Assembly (NCBI GenBank): GCA_034698045.1
Contig: JAQGAU010000332.1
Span: forward strand, 1 to 30,946
Reading direction: 5' to 3'
Source: Paramacrobiotus richtersi
Taxonomy: Eukaryota > Tardigrada > Eutardigrada > Parachela > Macrobiotidae
Length of the DNA: 30,946 nucleotides
The position numbers were made by a program, and so were the translations under genes. Under the pieces are notes generated by a model. That model saw only the letters and a list, made by a program, of their open reading frames with translations. It ran no database searches and was not told the origin of the DNA. Shown one piece after another: positions 10,449 to 21,192 of this stretch. The first letter of the stretch is position 1. Each line of letters begins with the position of its first letter.

Positions 10449-11475
10449 AGCCGTGTTAATGGATTAATCTTTTAGTTTTTTAATCAGACAGCCGGCCGAT
10501 TTAATGTAGCATATAGCAGCATCGGCCCACACAGTTTTCGACGGGCTATCCAGCGGCGCATTTTAAATGGTCATCAGACTGACCACTGGTCAGCGATGGT
10601 CGATGACCACCGGATAGTGGTTTATCATCATTGTTTTGTGACCATTATTTGTCCTATGGCTTTCCTTATCATGTAAACCACTACTGACCAGCAGTTATCG
10701 TGTTTCACTGAAGACTCTTTACGACTGCAGCTTTAGGGGTGCAAATTTGCATACATTACACTGTATCCAGCACTTTCGCGCTGCTTTTCTTGCCCTAAGT
10801 TCTGACCACGATAGCGGAAACGGTCATTCCAGATTGACCGTGATTCCTAAATGAATGACCAACTCATTCCTGCCTATTTTTCAGTTTTATGATGGAAGTA
10901 AGAGCCATTTCGGGCAAAAACGCACTGCACAGAGAAGCTTTTTGCAGTATATGTCATGCAATAGCTGGTCATCCGTTCTCGCTATGGCAGATTATAAAGT
11001 CCACGAAGCAATACCAACTTCCTGTTATACTTCCTGTGCTGGGGTGGTCATCTACACTTGCAGAAGGTAGGGAAAGTGCTTAGTACCGGCTGAAAGCGGG
11101 GTTTTTACCTGATTTTCATCAGATTCTGTGAAGCCAGATTTCACAGCTGCCCACTGGTCATCCGGATGACCACAAAATATATCCCAGTGGATAGCCCTGA
11201 AAAAGCTGACCACAGCCAGTGCTTTAAGAGTAGAAACGTTTTCGTGCCTAATTTTGAAAAAAATGAACTCTTTTGCTGTGAGAAATGCATCATGCTCACT
11301 GATGTAAAAAATGCATCGTACTGTCCTCGCTGACCTATGGTCAGACAAATCCCCACAAAAATCCCACTTCTTAACTGAATTTTTTGACCAGCAAGTACCA
11401 ATTTTGGAGTCGAAATTCCGACTCCTTCCGGTACCTGGCGCTCGTAGGTTAACTGGATTCGACCGATGACCATTA
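10449..11475. repeat. GGTCA/TGACC-rich palindromic zone
   Basis: About 19 GGTCA or TGACC words fall in roughly 910 bases (10565-11475), where about two are expected. They include an 18-bp perfect palindrome, TGGTCATCCGGATGACCA (11155-11172). No protein is recognisable. The inverted 26-mers at 10423 and 11292 lie at or near its edges, so this may be a non-autonomous foldback or MITE-like insertion. Confidence 0.45.
11292..11317. repeat. Right inverted arm, palindrome motif copy 3
   Basis: Reverse complement of 10423-10448 with a single difference. The preceding AGAAATGCATCATG is also found at 10091-10104, linking it to the first hairpin. Confidence 0.7.
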
Positions 11476-11621
11476 TATTTATACCGTATCTACTACTACT
11501 ACTGTAGTATCGATTTATACAATCTTTGGCTAATACTACTATCCATAAACGCAGCAGAAAGCGCAACTGTAGCAGAGGAAACAACAAAATCTCAAGAAAA
11601 TTATATTTTTATTTACTACAG

Positions 11622-12459
11622 GAACTGAAATTTTCGCTACTGTATGGTCAGCACTGGCTTTGCGAGCTGGTGAAACCGTGCTCCAAATCAGTATCGGTGC
11701 TGGCGGGGACTTGGATCTGTATATCAACAAAACACAAGTTAACCTCGATGATGTGCCTGCGGTAATTGCAGTGGAAAGTAAGGACGTTCCATATTTTTAC
11801 CATTCCAGCAGAAACCAAGATCTAGCTGTGATTTCATATTTGCTTAGGATCAGCTATAGAAACCAAATACCACAATGGACTTCTGGACCAGATCAGTGCG
11901 AACTTGGTGTTAGGGCCGTTTAACATTCGCCTGGAAGTGGCTGCAGTGGACTCCATTCTACAGTTTGAATTACTGCTTCCGAACGAGCTAGAAGGCCGGG
12001 AGACTGCAGGCTTGTTGGGACGCTGGAATGGAGATCCCGGCGACGATCTCTGGCCGCGGAATCAAGCTGCCTCGCTGCCTGTAAACTCTAGCGGTGAAGT
12101 GTTGTTCAACGCGTTTGGGGAAACGTGTACGTAAAGATGACATATAAGTTGTAGCAGACTGCTTTAAGAAAGTCATTTGTGCAGGGAGAATTACCAAGGA
12201 AGAATCTCTGTTCGCTTACCAAGCCTCACAAACATACGAAACCATCAACGATCGCCTCTTCCGTCCGGTATTTGAAACACCAAAAATATTGAACGAAACG
12301 CTAAGAATGGAAGCGGAAGCATTGTGTGCTGGTAACACAGATTGTATGTTCGATATCGCCGCAACGGGGATGCTACGGATGGGACAAATAGCGAAAGATT
12401 TCCTGAAAGTTTTCGACCAAGACTATGCGGCGTCAAGAGGCGCTGGAAAGAATTTCTGA
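11622..12459 (+). CDS. VWD-domain protein fragment, mesh/SUSD2/mucin-4-like, three exons
   Basis: Exons are 11622-11777, 11848-12126 and 12185-12459. Introns of 70 and 58 bases have GTAAGG..TTAG and GTACGT..GCAG ends, and all junctions are phase 1. The product (236 residues visible) starts inside a von Willebrand type D domain (GTEIFATVWSALALRAGE if the split codon is Gly). It continues through the VWD core GLLGRWNGDPGDDL and FGETWRITKEESLFAY, then an ALCAGNTDCMFDIAATG segment. This order is the one seen C-terminal to AMOP in Drosophila Mesh and vertebrate SUSD2, which are cell-junction/surface proteins. What is missing: the first half of VWD and everything upstream (NIDO, AMOP), and at the other end the sushi and transmembrane parts, since TGA at 12457 closes the last exon. 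No internal stops occur. It is either a real truncated or secreted paralog, a gene with a distant 5' exon, or a decaying fragment. Confidence 0.8.
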
Positions 12460-14266
12460 ATAACTTTTAAATACCATCATTATATATTGTTCTAGCACTT
12501 ATTTCTGTTATCATATTGTTATTAACTGAGTAAAAAGTGCAATCTACCCACGAATCAAACCGCTGGGCGCACAGCTGTATTTGATATGTCACGGTATCCT
12601 AACGTTATTTTTCTACTTCCTGACAAACTGCGAAAGAAAGCTAAGAAACCGTAAACTAGGAATGCATTTCTGCAGTTCTGATCGAGTGCTAACGATCAAC
12701 GGTAAAGCTGTATCAACAATGGTGGCTTCACCATGAAAATGAATCAAGAATTGTGAAAATGGTATATAATGTATCAATGCGGCTACGGATCAGGTATTTA
12801 CCTGTACATGCGAGTGTAAAATACAAAACAGGCAGATCAAAGTACTTTACATGTGTATCGGTTACCGTTATCAAGAATTGGAATGCCTGATCAAAAGCAC
12901 TCACTTTTGCAATTAATTTGTGTACGTAGAGCTAGTTCGTCATATTTCAAGCACAGTGTAATCATATAAACATAAATCAACAAACATATGCTTCGAGTAC
13001 AGTTAGTTAGACATACCGGTACAAGCGCACATATGCATACAAATGCATGAAGTAAGCGGTTCAGGTATCGTTAATTACGGTAATAACGGTATGCACTAAT
13101 GCACTATCAACAACTTGATAAAAGATATTGGACCAAAATCGGTCGATATGTTTTAGTACCGAAAGTGATAATGAGCAGAACATTGTAAACTGCGCAGTTG
13201 TTCCGTAACCAACACTTACAAGCTATCATGAAGACAGCAACTGCACCATTCACAAGTCAGAATGCATTAAATCACTACATTGAAGATTGATAACTGTTTA
13301 ATTTAGAGGTAATTACAGTTTTTTGTTTCGAACACTTAATGTTATAATTTGGTCACGTACTGAAATATTCAAATTAATATTGCATTTGTTAAAGATTGCA
13401 TTATACTTATTAAAATTAGGTGTTTGTGTATTGGAATCCTTTACATATATAGTCTCGTACTGTACATACATATTTATCTCAGCGCCGGCTGTTTTTCTCC
13501 ATATTTTATGCGACTTCCGTCCTTCTGTTTATCGCTAAACTACAGTAATACTTTCTGTCTTTCCTTCGTCATTAGAAGTAAGTACTGCGTGATGTTATCA
13601 CGAAGACTCTCGCTGCAAATAAATTGTGCTATCACGATCCCTGCGGGCCAAGCTTAATGACAATGTAATCGAGCATCCGTAAAGAATTCGTGCATACACG
13701 TGACCGTAGTCCGTTGTACATAAACAAACCATTATTTATACATTTTCAACACGAACGCGCGTTGTACCAGTCTTGCATCAAATCAAATACATACGTGGAG
13801 CTTTCCATACAGGAATTCTATTGCGCAGCAACTCAAGCGGTGGGTACATGTACTTGCTCGATTGTACGTGTTGGTAATCGGTGGAAAAGCCACACACCGT
13901 CACAACACAACTGTGCAGCAATCGATAGATGCATACATTTTGTTAGCACGATTGATGAGAGAGAGAGAGAGAGCGATTTGTTTGAGTCAGCGTACACGTT
14001 CAGCGCGCGCTCGATCAGCCTACGTAGAACCCATGAAAGATGAGTGTAACAAACGCTAAAAATCTACTGATGTCATATTTCTAATGAAACAGCTTGGCGT
14101 TACGATTCCGCACTTTATGACAAATTGTCAAATCTACACGGTTCTACAATTGTCGGGAATTTTGTCTCCTTCCATCGAAACGGGCACGGGAAGAATTACC
14201 CAGGCTGCGACTGAGAAACGCGCGTTTGTTTGGGTTCCAAGGTCAGTATGACATTGTCAGCAGAAA
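12460..14266. other. Gene-poor intergenic stretch
   Basis: No recognisable gene. A (GA)8 microsatellite occupies 13957-13973. ORFs at 13323-14059 are unconvincing and overlap in several frames. No AATAAA is visible close behind the VWD stop. Confidence 0.4.
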
Positions 14267-14470
14267 TCACCGTTTGCAGCTCTGACTCATCGTGTATACG
14301 CTTGTATCGGCCGGGCTACATGTGGATATATTTATCGAGTGGCCGTCGGCTTTATCAGTGTATGTGATCGAAACAGCACCCGGTGTTAGCTGGGCCATGG
14401 CAGCCGGATCTTCCAGTTTGTTGACATCGAGCATGTGATGCATGGGTAATAAACGTACAGCGCTCAACAC
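14267..14470 (-). CDS. Small hypothetical ORF (uncertain)
   Basis: From the internal ATG at about 14434, the minus strand reads MLDVNKLEDPAAMAQLTPGA and continues through a hydrophilic stretch to a stop at 14267. The codon use is balanced and the local GC is higher than the surroundings. A TATATAA motif lies about 130 bases upstream on the same strand. No family is recognised, no signal peptide or TM segment is present, and it may be chance. Confidence 0.15.
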   Translation of the reverse strand: MLSAVRLLPMHHMLDVNKLEDPAAMAQLTPGAVSITYTDKADGHSINISTCSPADTSVYTMSQSCKR

Positions 14471-16064
14471 GCGCTGTGTCCTTGCCAGGTCAATGTCAGG
14501 GACATTTTAACAGCGGATTTGTTATAGCGCTGCATATTCAACGCGCGTTTTCACTGTGTTATATAGAATAGCCTTCTCTCTTCCTCATACATATGGCTCG
14601 CTTGACGGTTCATACTCGTTTCAGCACGTGAGCAGTGAGTGTTTTTTCGGGTTAGTTTGAGTAGTGCTGGTCCGAGTAACATTCACATGTAAATACCTCA
14701 ACGTTGACGGCAGCCTTGCGCTCAATTTTAATGTTTTTTTGTTGGGATAAATCCAGCCTGTTTTAAACAGCGGATTGCCTACTCGGGAAAGGCCTGTTTG
14801 CCTGTATCTTCGTATTCTTTTTCCAGCATTTCAATAAGCGCGAAGAATTTATAAAAAAATTCGGAGTTAATATCTGCTAATTTCCTTTACTTTGTGCATA
14901 ATATAATGTTAAACGAATTTTAATCTGATCTGGTCTAATTTAATCTTGAACCTATCTTTTCCTTCGTGGTCGCTTGTTTACTTATCTGTAATTATGTTTT
15001 CACATACACGTTTAATTTTCCTGCTAGGTATGTTTTTCTGTTGACGTTTTTCTTGTTTTGTTGACGATGGACTTTAACCCGACCCGTTTACCATTTCCGT
15101 GACGGATATTGTTTTGCCATCGTGTTTGTATATGTGGCATATTGAAATTTACCCAAGCCCCCGACGGACAATGAACCACCTTGCGGCCCAATTTGCTTAA
15201 ACATTCATTCCATTCGATTCAATGACAATTCCTAAAAATGGCTTCCTGTCAACAAAAAAACCATGATGGAACTGCATTCCTCAGTGGAGGCCGTGATTCG
15301 ACCACATCAGCTGCGGCGTTGATCAGACCAACGGGGATTGCATCATCGCTGTGTTGTGGTTGTGCAGTGAGTGGGACATTATCCGATTCAACTGCGTCGT
15401 TGTTGCGCGTTCCTATGAGGAAAATTTTTTGCCCCACGTCAAGATGGCGGATGGATCGTGGCAGATCTCTGACGTTCTATCGCCTTTTCCACAAAATAAT
15501 TTGCCCAGAATCCTTGGAATTTTGATTGTAACGGAGATGAACGCTTCCGATGACGTCATTGGGAACTGCTGGCATGTGACTAGCGTTTTCCTTGTAATGC
15601 GTAAGTTCATTCAGTTCCTCTTTCGCTCTTATCAAGAACCGTTTTAATTGGAGCAATGCGCGTCAGTGTTGACTCTTCCTCAGTAAAAGGTATGTTATTG
15701 TATTCCATTACAACGATAAGATAAATTACTGTCATTTGAATTGTGAATGAACTTGCTGTTCGAATTTTCAGCTTGAGCACGTTCAGTGGCGAACGGGAAG
15801 CATTTAATTATCTGGGATGGAAACCGTCGGTTGCAGTCTCGCTTACCAGCTATGCGGTTTACACAGCAATAAAATGAAATGTTGTAAATGCATTGTCTGG
15901 TATGTGAAACTCCATCGAAAGAACTACATGTAGCGTGGGGGGACCGGAATTCCGACAAGATTACGGTGAAAAATGATACATCACAGCAACGGTCAGCGTG
16001 ACTGGTTGTGATTGGTGGATGTTTTGATGAAGTGCGGAGTGTCATCGCAGGGGAGTGGGCCTTG
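14471..16064. other. Intergenic stretch with unassigned ORFs
   Basis: Overlapping plus-strand ORFs at 15238-15525 and 15351-15647 and a minus ORF at 15695-16099 match no family. An inverted CCAAT box (GATTGG, about 16010) sits about 50 bases ahead of the TATA box at 16065. Confidence 0.35.
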
Positions 16065-16102
16065 TATAAAACGCTGGCGTTGATCGTAAGCTCTTTCATT
16101 CT
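16065..16102 (+). promoter_or_regulatory. Candidate TATA+Inr core promoter without an identified gene
   Basis: TATAAAA at 16065-16071 is followed by TCATTCT (16096-16102), which fits the initiator consensus YYANWYY with A at 16098, 33 bases from the TATA start. GATTGG (inverted CCAAT) lies about 55 bases upstream. Downstream ORFs are short, so the transcript could be non-coding or have its coding exons later. Confidence 0.35.
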
Positions 16103-17620
16103 TTTCGGCTTCTTTTCAAGAACACGACACGTTATACCATTTCTTTATCAAAACTTCGTACAGTTTGTACGTATGGCTCATTACTTGTTTGATATTATGG
16201 ACTCCGTTGTTTTGACTTAATGTTGGCAATTTGTTATGATAATTCCGAGGATCATGAGACTGGCCTGGCGGGCACGTGTGATTATGACATCAGGTAATGC
16301 CCGAAAATGAAGTAGGTGTGTCGAGGAATGTTTCTCGGAGGATTTCATCGATCGATGTGATCGTCAGCAGGTACAGGCGCTGATTCATCGGCACGCTGGA
16401 GGGCCTCACGTTGATGGTTCCTAATAATATCCTCCGTGCTTGGAGCAGCTGTTTATATGTGATAAATTAATTGTGTGATGGCTGTGTGGATTGTTTTCTC
16501 TCCTGTGCACCGCGGTGCAGCATGGCAGTGTAGCTAGCTGGTTGTGGGCTATGAAATACAACTACTAGTCATGTCTGCCGTGCGGCTCGTGGTGGTCACT
16601 TGGTCCTCTTCGTGTTTCCAATCTGATCATGGTCATGTGTTCGTGGTCCAATCGTTTTTACGTTTAAGGTAAGGTGAGGTTGGCTCATTCTTCTAAGAAC
16701 TTTGTTCACGGGGCACGATGTGTTCGATCGATGATGTAGCGTCGTGTTTAAACGGTAAGGTATATGAGTCATCCATTGTGCTGACATTTGTCGAGAACTG
16801 GACTTTAGCGCTCAGGTTCTTCGATCAAAGGTAACGGTTTGAGTTCAGAGTTTCGGGAAATGTATTACACATATATGAACGTGCGTTAAAATGTCCATAA
16901 CTTACTTTACAGTATGTTAATGTTTGCTTACGGCATGTGTACCTACTCGAGTCTGTTGTTATGATTTGCCTTGTTTTTGAAGAACAGGAATCCGCTTTTG
17001 TTGAAAGGGTTGACTGCTGTGAGGGGGCTATATTCCTATACTACATTTGCAGAAAGACATTAAAACAGTCACTAAGTGAGCATCGATTTAATCATCAAAA
17101 TTGGGCTAATTGTTCTTACTATGGTATACTTTGCTTATTTTTTATGTATCTGTATTACCAATACTGCTGTTGTCGAAGGGCTTCGTTTTGAGAGATGAAT
17201 CATTCTTTGGACGACATCTTTTGCAAAGCCAATGTCTAAAGAATACCAATATGTGCCAAAAGACATCTATTCTCCGGTTATAAACAATCATGAGTTACAA
17301 ACGTTAACACTTTGCATTTCGGCCGATGTTATCGGTATAGTCGTTATCACAAACGTCAAGATGTTCGATCTTTGTATTTTAACAGAGACATACAGTACAT
17401 GTACAGTAATGTTTCGATGCGCAGTAGCTCTGCTGTCGACTTCTCATTATTTAGAAAAGGTAATCACATGTGCGCTCGTGTGTCCTAGAGAACGCAACGT
17501 TTAGACATCTCACAGTCGACGAACCCATAGATTTGTGTTATGTCAAGCATGGTCAAGCTATCAGGCCTAATGAACATTCAAAGAATATACTGCAGAAACA
17601 CCTGTGGGTACTATCTACAT
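16103..17620. other. Downstream of candidate promoter; no clear gene
   Basis: An ATG-initiated 90-codon ORF at 17232-17504 (MSKEYQYVPKDIYSP...) and a 16937-17191 ORF match nothing recognisable. The region ends against the 3' end of the minus-strand GPCR. Confidence 0.35.
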
Positions 17621-18661
17621 CTAACAACAGCGCCCTAATGCATTCCTGTTCCGGGAACTCGTTCGAAAGCATCCCAATATCATCATCCGCATGGTGGGTA
17701 TCCTCAATGTATACACAATGGGATTGATTAAACTATTCCCGTAAAACACGTAGAGCGACACCAAGTACCCGTGGTACCATGAGGTGTGATCACATGATGC
17801 CTTGCAAGTCAGCAGAACCAGACTGATCAGTGCGCAGGGACAATTGGCGATTAGGAACACCGCGCAGAGGACCATCATCGTCGCGCCCTGTTTCGTGGTG
17901 CGCTTGCGTTTCTGCTCATTAACAATACCCGTCTTGGGAGGAGAATGCTCCTGACCAGGAGTATTCTCCATAAGCGTCACAATACGCTTCCTTCGCTTTT
18001 GTAACGCGTTAAATACGAAGATATAAGCCGTGATAACAGCTAAAGATGGGATAATGTTTTCCGCTACGACGAGAAAATCCCCTAGTTCTGGTATTTGATA
18101 AAATTCATTGACACATTCGTGGTTGGCAGACAAACGGGTACCGGTGAAAAGATCAACGAATTGAGATGGCCCAAAGATGCTGACGTTGATCAACCAACTC
18201 AGTGCGATTTTCTCCAGCACGTATCGTGGTGTTTCTTCCGTTGCGAACTGTGCGCCTCGAGTGACCATCTTATACCGATGGCGGGCGATTAGAGCGACGG
18301 TTGTTGCGGTCTCCGCCGCACATATCCAATCAATGATTCTATATATCCGGCATACAAAGAAAGGAGCAGGCCAGCATCCACTTAAATCTTCCAGTAAACG
18401 GGACGGTAGAGCGATGCTTCCCAATAAGAAATCACAAACGGCAAGGTTCAGGAAATAATAATGCTGTGGAATCCAGAGGTCCTTTTTTGTTAAAAAGGTC
18501 ACGATTACAAAGCTGTTGCAGATGACGGTGAGGACAGACTGTGGGATTCCGATTGTGGCTATGATTACGCGTCCTGTGTTGGAAAAAGTAAACATTGGAT
18601 TATCGCACCGGCTTTGATCTGAATCGTTTGTGGCTAAGAATTCAGTAAAATTGGAATACAT
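17621..18661 (-). CDS. Class A GPCR, aminergic-like (muscarinic/histamine H3-like), single exon
   Basis: Uninterrupted ORF of 346 residues from the ATG at 18661-18659; the reading frame extends a few codons further upstream without an ATG. The N-terminus has sequons NFT and NDS. Class A landmarks are N49 (1.50), D77 in LAVCDFLLG (2.50), C104 (3.25) with ECL2 Cys, W 4.50, P 5.50, Y 5.58, P 6.50 and NSLINPIVY in TM7. D111 falls at 3.32, the residue that binds the amine in biogenic-amine and muscarinic receptors, and Tyr 7.43 is also kept. Oddities are HRY (128-130) in place of DRY, and Asn instead of the toggle Trp 6.48. ICL3 is short and basic (KRKRTTKQ), which is suited to G-protein contact. 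It is probably a plasma-membrane receptor for an amine or related ligand, or a divergent constitutively active or silent member. Ligand assignment is inference. Confidence 0.92.
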   Translation of the reverse strand: MYSNFTEFLATNDSDQSRCDNPMFTFSNTGRVIIATIGIPQSVLTVICNSFVIVTFLTKKDLWIPQHYYFLNLAVCDFLLGSIALPSRLLEDLSGCWPAPFFVCRIYRIIDWICAAETATTVALIARHRYKMVTRGAQFATEETPRYVLEKIALSWLINVSIFGPSQFVDLFTGTRLSANHECVNEFYQIPELGDFLVVAENIIPSLAVITAYIFVFNALQKRRKRIVTLMENTPGQEHSPPKTGIVNEQKRKRTTKQGATMMVLCAVFLIANCPCALISLVLLTCKASCDHTSWYHGYLVSLYVFYGNSLINPIVYTLRIPTMRMMILGCFRTSSRNRNALGRCC

Positions 18662-20379
18662 TGCAACGTCTCGAAACAGCAATATTATCGTTTAAAAAAA
18701 GATAGGTGGGATCTTGTGGAGAAGTAACTGTAGATCCAAAAAATTTAGGTGCACACAATCTACTTCAGAAATACACAGAAACGGCTACGATTTGTTCAAC
18801 CGGATGTTGGGATAAAAACTGTTGGACTGGTACTGTTCGATATTAATCTGCGATCCGCGTTAGCAGTTTGTATAATGCTGCTGAGGGATACGTTTTCGCA
18901 AAGTAAGGCGATCATTCATGTATAATTAGAACTGCTCGACGAGACTAAGGGATGGACATCCCAATTCTCACTGGTGGGAATAATCCGGGCCTACTGCCGA
19001 CCCAGGCAGTATAGAAGGCGCAGTTCCAGACCGTATTGATACATGGTAATACTGTTCTACAGATAAGCGTTTCAATTACAACATCCGCGTCTGTTTACTG
19101 CACCTGAAAGGCTGAAATTTTCCGCTTCGACGGTCCTGGTTGTATTTTCCTCTTAATGTATAATCTTTAAGGAGACTAACAGTTGCTGCTTTTGTGTGTG
19201 TATTTTCGGAGGTTGTTTCCTCATCTCACCTACGATCTCGCGATTATAACATATTTGTATAGTAACTTACATATTAAAAATATAAGCTCTCCCCAGTATA
19301 AAACATATATATTTTGTACATATTAGCATAAAGCATATGTATTTTGTATATATTGGCCGATTTGTATCCGGACGCTGGTCAGTAGACATATACAAATCCC
19401 GCCGTATTAGCCAACACAGCACATCCAATCAGTCGATGTGGGAAACAATTAAGCCGCATTTTCTCGTGCTCTTCCGCACATCAGGGTTGGGTATATTCTT
19501 TTCCAAACCGTCAGGAATCACCCGTTTTTTTATTGGGCTGCAACTGCAACTCGGTCCACATGTGAGGTTCACATTAGGCTAGAGTTATTCCGTACAGGCT
19601 CATCTTATTATTCCTATATTATATTATGAACGATTTAGAGTATGGAAAGCGCGGTAAGAAACACCGTTTCTTTGTAATTACCGGCAGCCCACTGGCTTTT
19701 CTAACCAAGCCATAGAAAAGATAATTTCGATAAAGGACCGCCGCAACAGAAAGCAGCTAATGTAGCACGGATAAAATCGACACTCCCACATATAGTTTCG
19801 ATTTTTCAGATATGTTCAGCCATATGGAGTTCTACCCGGGAAATGACAGATGATTTTTTGTCGGCACAAAGCTTTTCATGATTTTGTACATGGTTTTAGG
19901 TGCAAGTACTACCTTTTTCCAGTTTTTCTTCTTTTATTGACAAAGCAGCAGCATTATACACAGAACAAGCGCGTAGAGAATACTAGAAGTATGTCTAGAA
20001 GTTCAGACATTACGAAAACAACCAGAACTATTACCAGCTTAACAACGGCGAAAAGAATTCGGTAGATCTAGGATGTCCCGTTAAATCACGAATCTTACGT
20101 CCAAATGAGCTTAGTAAAGGCGGCGCCCAAATTTTCCAGGATTTTGGCGGCTAAATTATAAAGAACATAACATCCGCGCTCGTTCACAACACCCTAACGA
20201 CAGCCCTTCTAGATCTTGTTCTCGGCTAGCTGTGTAGCATGTCCGGCTGTCGTGGCACTACCTTGGACGTAGGAGTATGTAACCGTTCATGAGCAACATT
20301 GAGCATGTATAGCATCCCATACAACGGCCTTTGCCTGGGACCTAAAGTCATACCATCCGGTCTGTTTCCTTCCAATTAT
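18662..20379. other. Intergenic between GPCR and four-TM genes
   Basis: No gene is recognised. A 25-base unit repeats with 30-base spacing at 19301-19325 and 19331-19355 (four transitions). ORFs at 19337-20065 look random. Confidence 0.4.
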
Positions 20380-21192
20380 TCAGAGGGAAGTATGTTTTTC
20401 AGAATTAGATGGGATTACGTACTGCGGCTGCGTCTTAGCGGTCGTGAGCTGTAATCTCGCTATGATTTGAAAAAGCGCCACCGTCACCACAATTGTAGCT
20501 AGCAGCATAGCTAAGGAGAATGTTAGGAATGCAATGTCAACAGCGAGGATTTTATGGCCATAAACTGCCGGAACAGTTGCAGTTCCGCCATTATAGATTC
20601 CGATAAACGCCAAGAACACGGTGAACCATATCAAGCAACCGAATGCAGCCAGTGCGGATAGCAGGTTAAAGATTATGGCCAATGTAACAAGAATTCGGTT
20701 TGGTAGTGAATGATGAGATAATGCACCAACGGAAATATCTAGTGAGCCAGTTATGATGTACAGTGCCCCAATTATAAATCCGGAGAAGGCAGTTAGCGTT
20801 GTCCTATAGCGCAAATCCGCTGAAACAGTAACCGTTTGTTTGTGCAACGAAGATACATGGTAGCAGAACAAAAGTTTCTTATTTTATTAATATACAAAAT
20901 ACTTTATTTTCTTACAATATAAGTACGTATAAGTGCCTTTGAATAAGCTAGTAGCTTCAAAGGCCTTATACGTACTTATCAAAGCTAGATTAACTGATAT
21001 CGATGTCGACGCGGTTAATTCTCCGAAAGGATTAAATTTTACCGAAACGTACGACCACTACGAAGTATTACTGATAAACATTAGAGCAAATCAGATTAAC
21101 TTACAGACAAGTTCGGTAATCAGAACAGCTATTCCACATCCGATCTGGACAAGACCCAGCATAAAGATTAGCGATGAACGAACCGTTAGCAT
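20380..21192 (-). CDS. Four-TM membrane protein, CD20/MS4A-like, tandem copy A
   Basis: Exon 1 (21192-21105, 88 bases) encodes MLTVRSSLIFMLGLVQIGCG and the rest of TM1. Exon 2 (20819-20380) encodes TM2-TM4 and a short cytoplasmic tail. The intron (20820-21104) has a GTAAGT donor and a TTTCAG acceptor, phase 1, giving 175 residues. TM2 carries the pattern LYIITGSLDIS, like the YIISGSL motif of the CD20/MS4A family. Tetraspanin CCG and claudin W-GLW-C-C signatures are absent. It aligns end to end with copy B, including intron position and exon 1 length. MS4A proteins modulate receptors and channels in the plasma membrane; function here is unknown. A 61-base palindrome sits in the intron. Confidence 0.85.
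20919..20979. repeat. Imperfect palindrome in the intron of four-TM copy A
   Basis: ATAAGTACGTATAAG (20919-20933) and the following CCTTTGAA pair with TTCAAAGG and CTTATACGTACTTAT (to 20979). The centre AGCTA-G-TAGCT is also self-complementary. Total span is 61 bases with only one or two bulged bases. Confidence 0.8.

Noticed and set aside
11141-11587. 148-codon minus-strand ORF
   Set aside because: It spans the palindromic repeat zone, includes a serine run made by a TAC trinucleotide repeat, and resembles no protein.
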